The notes: generated by a model not told the origin, from the sequence alone. A stretch of 29,292 bases of DNA from Muribaculaceae bacterium (GCA_017619255.1 JAFZSS010000251.1:1-29292); one strand, 5' to 3'; numbered from the stretch's first letter, positions 7,096 to 17,132 are shown. Numbers and translations are program-made.

Positions 7096-7857
7096 ATGAA
7101 AAAGTTTTTTTTTACATTTGCTGTCCTCGTGCTTACGCTGGGCGCATGCACGACCCAAGGCAACGAGGGCGAAAAAAGCACCGGCACTGAAGGCCAGGAT
7201 AAGGGCCAAGCCGCTATCGAGAACATCATGTCGCGTACGAGTATCCGCAAGTACAAGGATCAGCCTGTTGAGCAGGAGAAAATCGATATTATGCTCAAGG
7301 CCGCCATGGCAGCCCCCACTGCAGTCAACCTGCAACCGTGGCACTTCATCGTGATTACTGACAAGGAGACCATCGGCCTTCTCTCAGGCAAACAACCCAC
7401 CAATGCCCCCTTGCTGATTGCCGTGTGCGGTGACACCGACAAGACCACCACGCCTGATGGAAAGATGAAGTTGCCCGACTTCTGGGTCGAGGATGTATCG
7501 GCTGCGACCGAAAACCTGCTGCTTGCCGCCCACGCATTAGGTTTGGGCGCTGTCTGGACAGGTGTCTATCCTGCAATGGAACGCGTCAGCGAAGTTGCTA
7601 ACGTGCTTAACTGCCCCCAGAACATCGTTCCCGTGGTTGTAGTTCGCGTCGGTTATCCCGATGAGTCACCCGCGCCCAAGGACAAGTTCAATGAAGAGAA
7701 CATCAGCTACGATAAGTTTGGTGGCAAGAAAAAGTTATTGCTCAAATCGTTTAAAACAAGAAACCTGCCTAAAAGCGGGTTTCTTGTTTTTGTATTCAGC
7801 CTTATCAGAAGAGGAAGGTGTGGTACATGGCTGGCGTGTAGATGCTTGCCGGGGTGA
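7096..7857 (+). CDS. Nitroreductase-family lipoprotein with read-through C-terminus
   Basis: 253 residues from ATG 7096 (an upstream in-frame ATG at 7069 would put nine polar residues before the signal). MKKFFFTFAVLVLTLGAC gives a lipoprotein signal with Cys18. The nitroreductase domain runs from about 41 to 208: SRTSIRKYKDQPV (FMN phosphate contact), AAMAAPTAVNLQPWHF, ENLLLAAHALGLGAVWTG and VVVRVGYPDESPAPKDKFNEENISYDKF. The family carries out FMN-dependent NAD(P)H reductions; the substrate is unknown. Homologues normally end just after the YDKF-like segment. Here the frame continues through a terminator hairpin and 53 bases into the end of the convergent epsG-like gene, so residues after about 213 are probably not native. 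A lost or shifted stop near an A-tract at 7729-7733 is likely. Confidence 0.83.
   Translation: MKKFFFTFAVLVLTLGACTTQGNEGEKSTGTEGQDKGQAAIENIMSRTSIRKYKDQPVEQEKIDIMLKAAMAAPTAVNLQPWHFIVITDKETIGLLSGKQPTNAPLLIAVCGDTDKTTTPDGKMKLPDFWVEDVSAATENLLLAAHALGLGAVWTGVYPAMERVSEVANVLNCPQNIVPVVVVRVGYPDESPAPKDKFNEENISYDKFGGKKKLLLKSFKTRNLPKSGFLVFVFSLIRRGRCGTWLACRCLPG
7753..7791. terminator. Intrinsic terminator inside the nitroreductase frame (bidirectional)
   Basis: A 16-base stem (7753-7768 with 7775-7790, one G-T wobble) with a six-base loop, ending in a T-run on the plus strand. On the minus strand the same hairpin is followed by TTTTAAA and lies 14 bases past the stop of the epsG-like gene, so it can serve both convergent genes. 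Confidence 0.85.
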
Positions 7858-8965
7858 AGTGCGCCTTGGCCATCTCATAGAAGACATAATAGAAGTTGCA
7901 GAATGCCATCACGGCAAACGGCCACCACAGGCGCCGTTGCCACAGGTAATGCAACGCATAGCACACCATGACCAGGAAACACCCTCTCATGAGTTCGCCT
8001 GGACGGCTCAAATATTGTGTCGTGTTGGCAAACAGATTGATGTAGCACATGTACAACAGAGAGAAGCGATAAATGGCAGACAGCCAGGCATCGGGTGATG
8101 TTGAGCGCTTAATCGCTGGGTAATACCAGATGATAATGAGAAGCGACAAAAGCGGGCACAATCTTGACGGGCCCATCACACCGCGGAAAGCATACTCCAG
8201 ATTATCTGATAGGAACAGGCGGTAATAGTGGCCATAGCCCAGGATGTCGGCAAACCGGCCAATGTGGTCGAACAGCACACGGAGCCACTGAGGGAAAGAC
8301 CCCAATAGCACACATGCTATGACAGCTATCAAGGAAATCCAGCGACTGGCCTTTTGGGAGACTGGAATCATGGGCACGAAATACAGCAGCACAAACAGGA
8401 TGCACATCTTGTGGATAGACACTGCTATCAATGTGAGGAGCAGGTATATCCAGAACTTGCGTCTGACGATGAGTTCCACCATCAGAACAAAGAGGCATTC
8501 GACTACTGATTGCCTGATGAATCCCATCCAGAAGATGTAATACGGTCCTAGGAACACACACATGGCAATCCACGGCAACAGCACCTTGCGGTGTCGCAGC
8601 GCATAATACAATAATGTGATCTGCGTCAATGCCCAAAAAGCGAAATATGCAGAGAAATGGAATCCGGCACGGGCCATGGCTATCGTCAACAACGAGAAGC
8701 CGGGCTCAAAATTCTCGCGGGAGTACACTCCAGTGGATTGCATGGTTACAAAGTAGTTGTAATACATGTTGTAATCCCATGAAGTGAGCCAGCGTGCCGC
8801 TGATACAGCCACATAGATGAGTATGGCGGTGATAATCTCCCATGAAGCAAAGGGTAATTCTGCCCCACCCTTTGCCATCAGCCGTCTCTCTCGCTGACTC
8901 GCATGATACCCGAGCCAAGCCATCAGAAGGGCCGTACCTGTATAGACTGTTAGGCTGAGTATCAT
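7805..8965 (-). CDS. EpsG-family polysaccharide polymerase-like membrane protein
   Basis: 386 residues with about ten hydrophobic segments. The DYNMYYNYF and FEPGFSLLT segments and the FIRQSVVECLFVLMVELIVRRKFWIYLLLTLIAVSIHKM stretch (given here only as a location marker, about residues 158-196: Arg, Gln, a long hydrophobic run and the Ser-x-His-Lys motif) match EpsG/Wzy-type proteins. In this family, members polymerise exopolysaccharide or O-antigen repeat units at the inner membrane. No other polysaccharide gene is nearby. It begins 18 bases after the sprA stop on the same strand and probably shares its transcript. The substrate cannot be read from the sequence. Confidence 0.8.
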   Translation of the reverse strand: MILSLTVYTGTALLMAWLGYHASQRERRLMAKGGAELPFASWEIITAILIYVAVSAARWLTSWDYNMYYNYFVTMQSTGVYSRENFEPGFSLLTIAMARAGFHFSAYFAFWALTQITLLYYALRHRKVLLPWIAMCVFLGPYYIFWMGFIRQSVVECLFVLMVELIVRRKFWIYLLLTLIAVSIHKMCILFVLLYFVPMIPVSQKASRWISLIAVIACVLLGSFPQWLRVLFDHIGRFADILGYGHYYRLFLSDNLEYAFRGVMGPSRLCPLLSLLIIIWYYPAIKRSTSPDAWLSAIYRFSLLYMCYINLFANTTQYLSRPGELMRGCFLVMVCYALHYLWQRRLWWPFAVMAFCNFYYVFYEMAKAHFTPASIYTPAMYHTFLF

Positions 8966-8983
8966 GAGGTTGGATGATGCGGG

Positions 8984-11900
8984 TTATTTAACGAGTGACA
9001 TGTTAATGGACAGACCGTAATTACTGCTTGTCGTTGGATAGGATGTCGTGGATACCAATGGCATATTGGTCTGATAGTCAAAGTAAGCGCCCATAGTGAT
9101 GCGCTTGCTCACTACATAGTTGGCTGTGAAGTTGACACTCCATGTGCGCGTTCCGCTAGTGGCTTGTGCCGTGTTGCTCTCAATCTTGCGGATGAGTGCT
9201 GTGTTGCTCGACATCTTCACATTGAGATTGAAAGTAAGGTCGTTGTTAACATTCTGCTGTTGGGTCTTAAGCTTGAGCACCTTATTGAAATTAGCTATCT
9301 TGTAGCTGCCGCCCAAGGTGAATGACTGGCTTGAGGCCTCGACAAGCTGTCCTGCAGATGAGTTGAGCGTCAGCGTGCGTTGGTCATCATACTGGGCATT
9401 GATTGTAATGTCGTTGAAGAGCGTTGCATTAAATCCGATAAGCGGAGCAAACTTCTCGGTCAATGTTATTGACGCGATGTTATAGGGTGACGAGGGAATG
9501 GCACCACCAGTAAGTACATCCTGAGTGAAACCGAGACCGTCGCCGATGGTAACCCAGTCGGTAAACGAGCTGAACTGACCAACATTGTAAACACACTGGT
9601 AGGCATGAGTGAGGTTGAATGACTTGAATGTGCGTTTAAAGAACGGGATGCGCATCAAGCCGTCGTAGGTCACACGCCAGTTGGGGAGTATGCTCTTGAA
9701 GCCGGGGAACGGGTTGAGGTCTACTTTGTTGGCATCCTTTCCGGAGTATGCCGCCATAAATGCTGGGATGAGCACATCACTGCTGGAGGGATTGACAGTT
9801 CCGTTATCAAGACTATAGGTATTACCCGCCATTCCTGTTCCCTGGAAGAAGCCTCGCTCAGGATATTTGGTGCCCATATACTGTTGCTGCAAGCGGTCGG
9901 TAATGATGGGTATATTGCTCAAGAACTTGTCAAACGCCTCGCTGCGGTAATTATCGTCGGCTTTAAAGGTCTTGAGTGCCGTGGCCAGTGCCATGTGGGT
10001 CTTCGTATAACTGCCACCGTAAGTAACTGTCGGGTCGGCATACATGAATTGGATCTGACTCGTGCGGTTGTCAGTGCGATTGCCGGTGAGCGTGATTTTC
10101 AGTCCTGCAATCGGCTCCAGCTGAATTTCAGCATTAAACTCCTTAGTGTTGCCATAGATGGCAGGTGTCGTTTGGGTCTGGTCTCCCATCAGCCATCCGC
10201 GGTCAAGTGCTTTGTCGATATATGACCTTCCGGCAAAACCGAAAGCGAAGTCCAAACCGGGAGCCATCACATCATAGTGAGTTGACTGACCAAAGATATC
10301 ACCGATTTCAGGAATAAACTGCGGCACATTGAGCGATGTCGTGTGCTTCCAGCGCACATTGATGGCACGCACACTCATCAACAGGCGGCAGGTATACTGG
10401 GCTGCCTCGGTGAAGAAATTCTTGGTCTCAGCCTTCTGTATCTCGGTAATTGTGAACTTGAGGTTCTCGTCGCCGAGCGTGGTTATCTGTACATTGTCCT
10501 TATCCACTACCTTGTATTCGACTTTAAAGGGCTTGTCATCGGTGGTGGTGGCGCTTACCTTCACATTCTTCACACCCAGTTTATGACTGATGACAACGGC
10601 GGAGTCAGGACTCAACTTGACTGTACGGTTGAATTTCTTTGGCTTTTCTTTCTTTTGTGTCTTGGAGCGGTTAGTATTCTTTCCGGTGAATCGTTCGTCA
10701 ACCTTTTTGAGATACGGGATCTTAGAGTAGAACTGGTCCAGCGCTAAGCGACCGTCTATTGAACGAGCTGTCTGATTGGCAATTGCGTTACCAGATGAGA
10801 TGCCTTGAATCGATGTTCCGCGATCCCAACGATAAGTGGAGTTATAGGATGCATTGACATTTATCCAGCTTATGATAGGAATCTGGTTGAATGGCGCTTT
10901 GTAGTTCACGGTGAAGTTCTGGTTGTAAGCCCACGGCGTTCCCAAATCGCGTATCGACATCATCACAGAGTCTCTCCAGTCACGATAGGCGTCAGGGAAG
11001 AGTTTGCGGTTGACTTGTCCCACCGGCTCAAGGATATGAGCCGTCGTGTTACTGTTGAATGTTGCCGTCAATGACTTAGTGAAATTCCATGAAAGGGCAA
11101 ATTGGCGGTCCCACAGGAAATTCTTGCTCACCGAGACAGGAAGTTCGATATCGATGCCCGTCTCGTTGCGCGTCTGTTGCTCGTAGTAGTATCTGGAGAT
11201 GTTGGTACTGAACGCAATATTGTTGGGCAACCAGTGGAACTCCCAATCGCGGAAGAATTTCATGTCCTTGTTCTTCTCGTCGATGAAATGAGAGAATGGT
11301 TTGAACGGCTTGGCGTAAGGAGTCCAGCTGTACTGCATGCTGCCTCGGTAGTCATTGGTGTTCTCATATACATTCTCGGGATCGTTCATGTGCTGCTTGT
11401 TGAAAGAGTAGCTGAACGAGAAATTGGCGGGATCCCAAGGCATGGGATTCTTCATGGTCTTCACATCAAACTTGAGACCTGATATCGAGAAGTTCTTTGC
11501 CGTGCGCTGAGTGACAGCATACTCCATGATGCTGTCTTTTTGCTGCTTGGTTTCACAGATGTCTACAGCCTCATTGAGTTTCACATCTTGATCCAACGGG
11601 TTGTACTTGGGCGTGATTCTCTCATTACTGTAGGAGTAATAGATGGGCGCATGCAGTTTCACCATTTCAGGAATGAAGCGCCCCAGGTCGGACTGTACTG
11701 CGATATTGTACTGGTCATAATTGTCCAGGCGGCGTTGCGAGAGGCTCTGATCCACCGATCCGAAGCCCTCGGTCTCTTTATGGTAGCCCAAATTGACCGT
11801 AGCGATGTCACTCATGTTAAGAGTCATGGATGCCTTGGCTGCCCAGCCGCCCTCGCTGTCGAAGTCGGTCACGCGCAGCTCATCCACCCAAACGACGCAG

Positions 11901-14900
11901 CTCTTGGTCGTGGGTGAATTGTTGCGAACACCAATAAGCATCACACGCACCTTGCTTAATGACGGGTTACCCACGACATAGACCTTATTATTGGGATGGT
12001 CATCGTCAACATCCTGATAACGCAATGCGTACCCAACGCCATCAATACCCGCCATCTTATCGGCATTTCGGTGCTTCTTGGCATTGACGAGAACATCAAG
12101 GTTGATATCGAGCATATTCTCCTCGGGCCATACTTTGAGACGGTCACTGGAGCTGTTGGTGCTATAGCGTCCCGGAGGTGTTATCGTCAAGGGGATTTCG
12201 TACTCATAGTAGTTGTTCTTCACATCAGAGCCCAAGCGGATGAAGAGCGAGACATCACCGTTGCGCAGGTTGGTCTCGTTGCCGATGATTGCCTCGTTGT
12301 GGACAAACATCTGCAGGCGCTTGTAAGTTCTCAAGTCGAGATCGGTGTTGCGATACACACCGCGGGCATCTCCTGCATCAAGGTCGTTTACTGCGAGCTG
12401 CATGGACTGCTCGTTAAGCTGAGTGATCTGTGATTGTCCGCTGTCGATGATGCGGGACACTCCCGGCGGAAGGACATAGTTGACCGGTTCTCGTGAAGCA
12501 TTTTCCTCAATATTCACAGTATTGATGCTGATGGTACCGTTAGCGGGCTGATCTCCACGCATATTGAGGTTATACTTGTAGTTGCGCCACTCGCCACGAA
12601 CAAGTTCGAGCGAAGCAAAACGCAGGTGGGTCGTAGAACGGAAGCCTGTCATAAACATGCGCATGAAGCGGATGGTCGAGAAATCCTGAATGGAGCCCAC
12701 CTTTTTATCATAGCTGACAAGTGGAATGGTAAACTGGTACCATGTAGCCCGCTGGGTCTCTCCATTACGGGTATGCACATTGGCCACCTGCTTGTCGGTG
12801 ATGAAATTCATGCCCACCTGCATCGAGTCAGGATGGATGGCTACATGGTATTGGAAATAGCGCTCATATTCATTGAGCGTGTTATCTTGGTTGATGTCTT
12901 CGACATCGGGCGTTGAACGGGATGTCTGATATTGGCCGTCCATCGCATCGTTCTGCGATAAAGAGTTACCATCGGTGCCGTTATAGTGCTTGTAACGCTC
13001 ATTGATGGTGTACTTCTGTTGGTCGTAATAGTTATTGCGATAGAATGAGTAATTATCGCTGGCAGGGTCATTGAATGGCGAGAATGGATCATTCTGCATG
13101 GCCGACACAGTGGATTCGGGCAGTACTGCACGCAGTTCATTCAAGAAGTTGACATGGGTAGGATACTGCAGCTCCTCGGCTGTTGAGAGTCCGTCAAGAC
13201 CGACATCCTGGAGGATGCGGGCGCCATTGGTGTTGTCAAATGCATAGGTCAACGAGGTCTGTGAGGAAACCTTACCCCAAACGGTATTAGATACATAAGT
13301 GGAGTCGCCGTTGATGGGCAAGCCGTTCTCGTAACTCTTGAGTCCGTCTTTCAGGATATCCTCACTCACCTCACCCAAGTTAAAATATAGCGAACCTCCA
13401 TCCTGGTTGTTCAAATCAGGATCCATAAATGGATCGAGGAGCCAGAATTGGATATATTCGATATTTGATTGTTCAAAATTGGTGTTATCAATTTTGCGCA
13501 TAATGCCACCCCAGCGTGTCTCTGGATTGAGTAGATAGCCCTCCTGGTCAACATTGGTTCCATCGAAATTATACGGGCCACGCTCACGCGGATAGAAAGA
13601 GAGGTTGAGCGTTTGAATCACCGAAGACTCACCATAGTTGAGCTCACGGCCGGGGAACACCTCACTGAATGCGACCTCACGGGCATAAGGATAGGACAAG
13701 GCGTCCAAGTCATTCTTAATATAACCCGGAGCATAGGAAGAATTACGCTGGGTGAACAGGCGGTCCACATAGTACCATGACAACAACGCACGATTCTTGC
13801 CTGAAGCCACATCGTTGTTCAGTGCGGCTTCAGGGAAAATAGCCGAGGCTGACGGGTCATAAGGAATTGACGAGAGCTGCCAGGAATAAGGCGAGCGCAT
13901 ATCAATACCCGATTGGGTGGATTCAAAGTCATCAATGTAGGAACTGCCCGAATTAGAACCAGTCTTGCCCTGATGAGGCACAAGCTGTGCAAACTCTCCC
14001 AGGAAGTTCAGGCTTGATGGGGCAACGGCATTCACAGTGGGAATCTTGTTCAGCAGATTCGTGAGCCACATGAATTGTGTGTTGTAAGATACATTCACAC
14101 CCCAGATGGTGTTGTTAACAAGCTCACTACCGATAGCCACTTTATCGCCTATGGCCTTTTCGCCATAGTGCATGACTGTGGCGCCGACATGGAAATTCTT
14201 GTTAAAGGCATAATCCAGATCCAAACCCAGAAGGGTTTTGCGTTGCATGCTGAAGGTCGACTGGTTCTCAAGCGACACGCTGATATTTGTACCAGCGTCG
14301 ATAATGCTCTGGTTGGTGATGGTCACAGTACCCATCGTGTAGTCGACAGTGTAGTCGCTGTTCTCGGTCAGCGTCACACCTCCGGCAGTAACAATGACTG
14401 AGCCTCGGGCCACATTGGTGGCGTTGAGCCTGATGACGCTACCGGAGCTGGATTGGTATTCACCGGCAAGGACAAATTTGTTCTTGTCACTAAACTGCTG
14501 GGCTACCGTAAGAGTTGAGTCATAAAGCTCAGTATAAATATAGTTCTTGGCTAAAGCATCATCACCGAATTGCTCGCGCAGATGTTCGCCGAAAGGCTCA
14601 ATGACGGGGAAGATGACCTTGCCGGTTGATGATTGAATCGTATAACCCTCGATGTAGTCAAAGCGTCCGTCGATATTCGGTTCCATGTTGGCATCCAGAC
14701 GGTCGAGATTCATCACCTGAAGCAGGGGCTTTCCGTTGATGGCCCCGGCAGGGATATAAGTCATTTCGCTACCTGTAGTGTCACTCAGGTATTTGATATT
14801 GAGCTTAAAATGGCTCTTCTGGATTTGGTAAGAGCCTAAGGCGTACACATTCTTCATGGCAAGGTCCCACATGGGGAAATCGGGCGAAGATGTCGTTCCT

Positions 14901-16450
14901 TTCAGCATCTTCACATAGAGGGACTGTTCGGTCGAAGTAATGTCTCCGGAGAACTCGCCGACCTGATAAGTGCGACCTCCATAGGTATACTCATAGGCTA
15001 CGGCAAGAATTTCGTCGCTGGCGAGGGCCGTCTTAAGCATAATGTAGCCCAGACTGGCATTTAAGGTGTATTCGGATGAGGAGAGCAGACGAGCACTCTC
15101 GATTTTCTCGTAGTCCTTACCACCCTCGAAATCATATTCTTTCAATGGAAGGAGAGCTGTAGATGCTTTACTCATGAATCGGGCATCGGGATAGTTCTCC
15201 TTGATTTCGGTCATCAGGGTATTGGCATTATTAAAGGGCATAGATCCCTCGACACCGATCCAGTGATGATTGCTGATATTCTTCTCACTGCCTTCACCGC
15301 AATCCATGAATGCCATGATATTACGGGACTCATTGTAGTTGTTGCGTTTATTGGTGATCCACACTTCGATTCGATTGATTTGAACGCCTGAGGACACCAG
15401 AGGGAGTTTAGAGCACCATTCGTCGTAGTGATCCCTGAAGAAGTGTGAAAGGAAGAAGTTTCGGTTCTGGTCGTATTTATCGGCTGTAATGTAGAACTCT
15501 GTTGTTTGCGAGCCGCCACGGCTGCTGACGGTCTGAGACTCGCTGTTCTGCTGTGAGACGAGAGCTGTGGCGGTGAGTTTACCGAATTGCAGTTTTGTTT
15601 TGATACCGAACAGGGCGGCGCTACCGTGGATAAGGGAGGAGCCAGTCGTCATGCTCACATTACCGGCTTCAATATTCTTGATGATTTCGTCTTCTTTGCC
15701 CTCATAAGCCAATTTCAGGTTCTTGCTGTCAAAGTCGAAGGTGGCACCTGTATTGTATGACATGTTGAAACGCATCTTGTCACCCACAGTGGCAGTGATG
15801 TTGGCTTGAATTTTCTGATCAAAGTCGAAATAAGTTTTTCGGCGCTGAGATACCGATAGTGCAGGATTGTCGGTTGAGTTGCTCTTCACACCCATATTGA
15901 TGACTACCGAACCAGTCGTCTTGAGCTGTACGCCACCGGGGCCAAAGACTGTCTCGAGCGGTCCCATGCCGAATTGCATATCCAGGAAGTTAAACGGGTC
16001 TTTGTCCTGATCCTGTGCATTCTCGGCGTTCTTCTGGCGGTAATATTCCATCATGGACTGTCTGAAGTCACCATTGCTGAATTCGTCAGGAGACATGATG
16101 TAGGGCGTGACAATGTCATAGTCGCCAAGTCGTGTGTGCACAACATAGCAACCCATCTCGGGGTCAAATTCGACGACGGTTGTGATGTTGGAGGGGTCCT
16201 TAAGGTCAGCAGCATATTCGCCTTGTCCTTGCAGGTCACTGTAGTTGCGAGGAATAGTGGGCCTCACATCGAAATGCAGGTCCAAAGCAGGTTTCTGTTG
16301 CTGTTGTGTAGACTGGCGAATGTCAGGAGGCGGCGGAGGCGGTGGTAAAGTGCTGGTGACATATTGCGCCAGCACAGACTCATTACCGGCCCACAGGCCG
16401 ATGAGTGCGCCTATAATGACAGCAAATATTATTTTTTTTCGACTCAGCAT
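8984..16450 (-). CDS. sprA: Type IX secretion translocon / gliding motility protein SprA (Sov)
   Basis: 2488 residues, in the size range of SprA (about 2300-2500). Residues 1-29 are a signal peptide ending ESVLAQ. A run of seven prolines follows (36-42). The repeated N-terminal SprA motifs are present, for example YFDFDQKIQANITATVGDKM and FGIKTKLQFGKLTATALVSQ. The remainder is long beta-rich sequence with aromatic strand ends, finishing in GLSINMSLVK as expected for an outer-membrane barrel. SprA forms the very large outer-membrane channel through which type IX cargo leaves the periplasm; in Porphyromonas gingivalis the orthologue is Sov. ruvA directly upstream is a conserved Bacteroidetes neighbour. 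No truncation or frameshift is visible. No other type IX component is in this window, so whether the system is complete cannot be judged here. Confidence 0.96.
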   Translation of the reverse strand: MLSRKKIIFAVIIGALIGLWAGNESVLAQYVTSTLPPPPPPPDIRQSTQQQQKPALDLHFDVRPTIPRNYSDLQGQGEYAADLKDPSNITTVVEFDPEMGCYVVHTRLGDYDIVTPYIMSPDEFSNGDFRQSMMEYYRQKNAENAQDQDKDPFNFLDMQFGMGPLETVFGPGGVQLKTTGSVVINMGVKSNSTDNPALSVSQRRKTYFDFDQKIQANITATVGDKMRFNMSYNTGATFDFDSKNLKLAYEGKEDEIIKNIEAGNVSMTTGSSLIHGSAALFGIKTKLQFGKLTATALVSQQNSESQTVSSRGGSQTTEFYITADKYDQNRNFFLSHFFRDHYDEWCSKLPLVSSGVQINRIEVWITNKRNNYNESRNIMAFMDCGEGSEKNISNHHWIGVEGSMPFNNANTLMTEIKENYPDARFMSKASTALLPLKEYDFEGGKDYEKIESARLLSSSEYTLNASLGYIMLKTALASDEILAVAYEYTYGGRTYQVGEFSGDITSTEQSLYVKMLKGTTSSPDFPMWDLAMKNVYALGSYQIQKSHFKLNIKYLSDTTGSEMTYIPAGAINGKPLLQVMNLDRLDANMEPNIDGRFDYIEGYTIQSSTGKVIFPVIEPFGEHLREQFGDDALAKNYIYTELYDSTLTVAQQFSDKNKFVLAGEYQSSSGSVIRLNATNVARGSVIVTAGGVTLTENSDYTVDYTMGTVTITNQSIIDAGTNISVSLENQSTFSMQRKTLLGLDLDYAFNKNFHVGATVMHYGEKAIGDKVAIGSELVNNTIWGVNVSYNTQFMWLTNLLNKIPTVNAVAPSSLNFLGEFAQLVPHQGKTGSNSGSSYIDDFESTQSGIDMRSPYSWQLSSIPYDPSASAIFPEAALNNDVASGKNRALLSWYYVDRLFTQRNSSYAPGYIKNDLDALSYPYAREVAFSEVFPGRELNYGESSVIQTLNLSFYPRERGPYNFDGTNVDQEGYLLNPETRWGGIMRKIDNTNFEQSNIEYIQFWLLDPFMDPDLNNQDGGSLYFNLGEVSEDILKDGLKSYENGLPINGDSTYVSNTVWGKVSSQTSLTYAFDNTNGARILQDVGLDGLSTAEELQYPTHVNFLNELRAVLPESTVSAMQNDPFSPFNDPASDNYSFYRNNYYDQQKYTINERYKHYNGTDGNSLSQNDAMDGQYQTSRSTPDVEDINQDNTLNEYERYFQYHVAIHPDSMQVGMNFITDKQVANVHTRNGETQRATWYQFTIPLVSYDKKVGSIQDFSTIRFMRMFMTGFRSTTHLRFASLELVRGEWRNYKYNLNMRGDQPANGTISINTVNIEENASREPVNYVLPPGVSRIIDSGQSQITQLNEQSMQLAVNDLDAGDARGVYRNTDLDLRTYKRLQMFVHNEAIIGNETNLRNGDVSLFIRLGSDVKNNYYEYEIPLTITPPGRYSTNSSSDRLKVWPEENMLDINLDVLVNAKKHRNADKMAGIDGVGYALRYQDVDDDHPNNKVYVVGNPSLSKVRVMLIGVRNNSPTTKSCVVWVDELRVTDFDSEGGWAAKASMTLNMSDIATVNLGYHKETEGFGSVDQSLSQRRLDNYDQYNIAVQSDLGRFIPEMVKLHAPIYYSYSNERITPKYNPLDQDVKLNEAVDICETKQQKDSIMEYAVTQRTAKNFSISGLKFDVKTMKNPMPWDPANFSFSYSFNKQHMNDPENVYENTNDYRGSMQYSWTPYAKPFKPFSHFIDEKNKDMKFFRDWEFHWLPNNIAFSTNISRYYYEQQTRNETGIDIELPVSVSKNFLWDRQFALSWNFTKSLTATFNSNTTAHILEPVGQVNRKLFPDAYRDWRDSVMMSIRDLGTPWAYNQNFTVNYKAPFNQIPIISWINVNASYNSTYRWDRGTSIQGISSGNAIANQTARSIDGRLALDQFYSKIPYLKKVDERFTGKNTNRSKTQKKEKPKKFNRTVKLSPDSAVVISHKLGVKNVKVSATTTDDKPFKVEYKVVDKDNVQITTLGDENLKFTITEIQKAETKNFFTEAAQYTCRLLMSVRAINVRWKHTTSLNVPQFIPEIGDIFGQSTHYDVMAPGLDFAFGFAGRSYIDKALDRGWLMGDQTQTTPAIYGNTKEFNAEIQLEPIAGLKITLTGNRTDNRTSQIQFMYADPTVTYGGSYTKTHMALATALKTFKADDNYRSEAFDKFLSNIPIITDRLQQQYMGTKYPERGFFQGTGMAGNTYSLDNGTVNPSSSDVLIPAFMAAYSGKDANKVDLNPFPGFKSILPNWRVTYDGLMRIPFFKRTFKSFNLTHAYQCVYNVGQFSSFTDWVTIGDGLGFTQDVLTGGAIPSSPYNIASITLTEKFAPLIGFNATLFNDITINAQYDDQRTLTLNSSAGQLVEASSQSFTLGGSYKIANFNKVLKLKTQQQNVNNDLTFNLNVKMSSNTALIRKIESNTAQATSGTRTWSVNFTANYVVSKRITMGAYFDYQTNMPLVSTTSYPTTSSNYGLSINMSLVK

Positions 16451-16541
16451 TAGTTATTTTCTTGACAAGCGATTTGTAAGGTCTTAGAAAGCGGATACCG
16501 TCTAATTCCCTACTGCCTGCAAGTCCCCCACTCCACAACCA

Positions 16542-17132
16542 TCACATCATCTTGAGTGCGAGTTTGATAGCTTGTTCAACAGTCAATGTTGGTTGACTGG
16601 AAAACAACGACTTAAGGGCCTTCTGTGAAGCCTGTTGTGTAAATCCCAACATGACAAGAGCGGCGAGCGCTTCATCAAAGGCTTCTCCTGGTTTATCACT
16701 TGTTTGTTGTAATAACGGATTACCTACGGGTTTTATTTTATCCTTGAGGTCAACTATTATGCGTTGAGCCGTTTTTGCCCCCACACCCTTGACAGCTTTG
16801 AACATGGCAGCGTTATTTGAAATGATGGCTTGTGAGAATTCATCGACGCTCATCGATGAAAGAATCATACGAGCCGTGTTGGGCCCGACACCAGAAACGG
16901 AGATGAGAAGCAAGAAGGCTTCGCGCTCGCGTTTGGTGGCGAAGCCATAGAGCAGATGCGCGTCTTCCCTGATAGCCTCGTGGACATATAGCAGAGCTTC
17001 ATTTCCAGAGCCTTTTGGCAGGGCGTCATAAGTTGTTAACGATATATTGATGATGTAGCCTATACCGTGATTATCAAGAACGGCGTAGGTAGGTGTCAAT
17101 TCAGCGATATTGCCTTTGATGTAATCAAGCAT
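16542..17132 (-). CDS. ruvA: Holliday junction branch migration protein RuvA
   Basis: 196 residues, normal length. The N-terminal OB-fold domain (MLDYIKGNIAELTPTYAVLD, with GIGYIINIS) is followed by two helix-hairpin-helix motifs, VSGVGPNTARMIL (79-91) and VKGVGAKTAQRII (114-126). A short C-terminal domain (about 152-196) is the one that contacts RuvB. RuvA binds four-way junctions and recruits the RuvB motor in recombination and repair. The gene lies between the subtilisin-like protease (51-base gap) and sprA (91-base gap), all on the minus strand. No ruvB is present, which is normal in Bacteroidetes. Confidence 0.96.
   Translation of the reverse strand: MLDYIKGNIAELTPTYAVLDNHGIGYIINISLTTYDALPKGSGNEALLYVHEAIREDAHLLYGFATKREREAFLLLISVSGVGPNTARMILSSMSVDEFSQAIISNNAAMFKAVKGVGAKTAQRIIVDLKDKIKPVGNPLLQQTSDKPGEAFDEALAALVMLGFTQQASQKALKSLFSSQPTLTVEQAIKLALKMM

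Noticed and set aside
7728..7790. Programmed -1 frameshift signal (A-rich slip site plus downstream hairpin) in the nitroreductase gene
   Set aside because: The heptamer is G AAA AAG instead of the strong A AAA AAG and the hairpin begins 18 bases downstream, too far for a classic signal; kept only as one explanation of the lost stop.
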